Source of the DNA: Takifugu bimaculatus
Lineage: Eukaryota; Chordata; Actinopteri; Tetraodontiformes; Tetraodontidae
NCBI GenBank assembly: GCA_004026145.2
Contig: CP034989.1
Coordinates: 7,818,396-7,882,395 of the forward strand
DNA length: 64,000 nt
Direction: 5' to 3'
A model generated the notes under the pieces. That model was not told where the DNA came from, ran no database searches, and saw only the letters and a program-made list of their open reading frames with translations. This document shows positions 61,919 through 64,000 of the stretch, in pieces; position 1 is the stretch's first letter, and the number at the start of each line of letters is the position of its first letter. The position numbers and the translations under genes were made by a program.

Positions 61919-64000
61919 CTACTTGAACTGGGGGATGAGCTCCGACCAGCTGATGTTGGCCATGCCCATGTCCTCGTCCTCCAGACCAGAGAAGCTGATG
62001 TCCACCAGTATCTTGCTCAAGCTGTCGTTCATTAAATCCAACATGAGGCCTTCTGTCAGAGACTGGTTGGGCGGTGGCGTCATCCCCGTCTGGAGCGGCT
62101 CTTTATAGTCGACCGCGCCATTTGCCTTTGTGGGCGCCAGTGTGAGCAGCTCTCTGGGGGAGTTGAACAGTGGCAACTCTTTGAAGGGGGTGCTGTTAAA
62201 GCTAAAGGTAGTGTAGTCGTGCTGAGGCGTAACGGCTGGTCCACCGGGTGTGCGGATGGGGCTAAAGTCCAGGATGTTTTGGCTCCCTTTCCCCACAGGG
62301 GTCACTTTCCAGGGTTCGGCTGAGTCGTTAGACGGGGGCCTGCTGGGCGTGGACGAGATCAGGTGGCTGCTGCTGTTTTTAATGGGCGTCTTGAAGGAGA
62401 ACTCCTTGTCCGGACTGTGGTTCTCATGCAGCTCCGTATCCCGCAGGTCCTGGAAGGTGGAGGCATCCAAGACTACACCAGAGTCGAAGAGCGTGCTCTC
62501 AGGACAGAGGAGGACGGGCTCCTCTTGTCTGGAGTGAACCAGATGCTGTTTACGACGCGAGCTCCTGCCTTGTCCCTTCAGAAGGGTTTTGGGAGTCTGG
62601 GATTGAACTGGACTGCGCAGTGGCTCTTCCTTGACCTCCGCTTTGATGGCTTTGCTCTCCTGAGGATCCATCAGCAAAACAGAGGTGTCACCTTGTGCCA
62701 CCTGTCAAAGACATTTAACCAACGCTTTAGATCTCATCTGCAGTTTGTTTAGGTAAACAAATGATTTTCTCAGTTAAACATAGAAGCTTGAATCTGCAAC
62801 ATATGGTTAAAATGTCTTTTTAACTCTGTTCAGTGTAACCTTCACCTTTGGAGCTATTCGCACCCTCTTAGCTCCCCGTGACATTTTGTGCTGTGATGAA
62901 GAGGGGGTAAACTGGACTCCAGCGGCTGGGAGGAATACAGGGGGGGCAACTGGGAGCTGGACGGGAACCAAGTAGCAGTCAGCTCGGGGCAGAAGGGGCT
63001 TCATCCTTTTCTCTGATTGGAGGAAAGCGCGGTTTAGAGGAGCACAATAGCTGAAGCTGCTGTGAACTTCTATCGACTCCACACGGCAGGTCACTCACCA
63101 GAGCCACTCGGTGTTTTTCTCTGGTCATGATTCACCTTCTTTTGTTGCTGCGAAAATAAAAAGGACATCACTTTACAAAGTCTGACTGTTGTTATTGTGT
63201 CCCGTCACGATGACTAAATGCCAAAGTGCCCATTTAGTATTTGAATGTCGAGGAAGTCCTTTGTGCTCCATCCTACACATCCTACACGAGAATGCCTGGA
63301 AGAAGTAAAAAGGTCCCAAAGCAAGCTACTAACTATTTGTCTTCGGTGTCCCTGCTGCTCATGTCACGTCCTCCTGTCAGAGAAATATTTTCTCCAGCTA
63401 CAGCTGAGCTAATTGGTTCAATGAGCTTAATGACAAAAAAACCCACTCCCCCCCCTGAGATCCTATTTTATTCTGCCTGAGCGCACAGGTGAGGACCGAG
63501 CCTCGTCCAAAGAAGACACATCTTACCTGCTGGGACATTAAAAGCATCTGCACTGGGACAGGAACCGTGGCTGCGTCAGCTTCATTCTGGAAAAAATGCA
63601 CAACAGGACAGAGGAGGCCCATTAAAGCTTCAAAATCAAAAACTTGAAAGGACACGGAGGGAGCTGAGGGGGAATTGTTGCTCACCCTGCAAACCTGATC
63701 AAACGTGATGCAGCGATTGGCTTCAGGCCGGATAGTCCAGTAAGACATTTTGCCGTCTAAAGACGTCTCGCGGATAAACATGTCATGTAGCGAGAGGTTG
63801 TGACGAATGGAATTCTGCAACGATAAATGAGAACAACGTCGTCAGTTTCTAGTTTTGTTTCACTGGGACGGGAATGAGCCTTCAGAGGTACCTTCCATCC
63901 CGGTTTGGCCACCTGTCGAAAGTACGGGAAGCGGTCCTCGATCCACGTGTAAATCTCCTTGAGCGTCATCCTCCTGCTCCCGTGGCTGTTAATAGCAAAC
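61919..64000 (-). CDS. foxm1: Forkhead box M1, 3' part (5' end outside window)
   Basis: Nuclear transcription factor driving G2/M genes. Visible exons on -: 64000-63892 (cut by window end), 63814-63686, 63586-63527, 63147-63099, 63012-62846, 62701-61919; all join in frame. The first two encode the second half of the forkhead domain: MTLKEIYTWIEDRFPYF, then KPGWK joined to NSIRHNLSLHDMF, the recognition helix, and YWTIRPEANRC in the wing region. A 60-bp exon with both ends in phase 0 adds NEADAATVPV... and could be skipped without frameshift. KPLLPRADCYLVPVQLP and RVRIAPK match the conserved middle. The last exon is the transactivation domain, with many S/TP sites (for example FKTPIK, ISSTPS, DFSPIRTPGG), ending LTEGLMLDLMNDSLSKILVD and SELIPQFK. 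The N-terminal repressor part is missing from the window. Confidence 0.95.

Overview
This window is vertebrate genomic DNA, most likely from a teleost fish with a compact genome (percomorph or pufferfish-like). The reasons are many short GT-AG introns (often about 80-150 bp) in recognisable vertebrate genes, abundant CA/TG and poly-G/C tracts, and fish-like sequence divergence. I read gene models by joining exons at splice sites and checking that the reading frame is kept. Paralogue-level names rest on remembered family sequences and not on a database search.

Layout: (1) 1-10 kb has no recognisable exon and is probably a long intron of an LHFPL3-type tetraspan gene, whose last coding exons lie at 10.08-10.92 kb on the + strand. 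(2) 12.9-33.5 kb on the - strand is kmt2e (MLL5): 23 coding exons give an uninterrupted 1637-residue protein with PHD finger, SET domain and proline-rich tail, with a long 5' non-coding part up to a CpG-rich promoter near 33.5 kb. (3) 33.6-36.2 kb is intergenic, with an unexplained GC-rich island. (4) 36.36-37.49 kb on the + strand is ndufb2 (complex I AGGG subunit). (5) 37.5-50.5 kb on the - strand is kdm7a (PHD plus JmjC histone demethylase, 18 coding exons). One of its introns is almost entirely a 1-kb minisatellite. (6) 52.0-55.5 kb on the + strand is ergic2. (7) 56.0-57.5 kb on the + strand holds an unrecognised intronless 499-residue coiled-coil/basic ORF. (8) 58.6-61.2 kb on the + strand is an xCT-type amino-acid exchanger (slc7a11-like, 12 exons). 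(9) 61.2-64.0 kb on the - strand is the 3' part of foxm1, cut by the window end inside the forkhead domain.

Three gene pairs are tail-to-tail (lhfpl3/kmt2e, ndufb2/kdm7a, slc7a11/foxm1), the last two with polyadenylation signals only about 40-75 bp apart. There is no operon-like functional unit. Two genes encode chromatin factors of the PHD class (kmt2e, kdm7a); the others serve respiration, early secretory traffic, amino-acid exchange and cell-cycle transcription.

The clearest anomalies are single-base reading-frame breaks at otherwise well-conserved places in kdm7a, ergic2 and slc7a11, while kmt2e is clean over 4.9 kb of coding sequence; a GC-AG intron in kmt2e; the minisatellite intron of kdm7a; a TG-repeat 3' splice site in ergic2; and the orphan intronless ORF. 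I found no sign of a microbial or viral system, CRISPR array or tRNA/rRNA gene.
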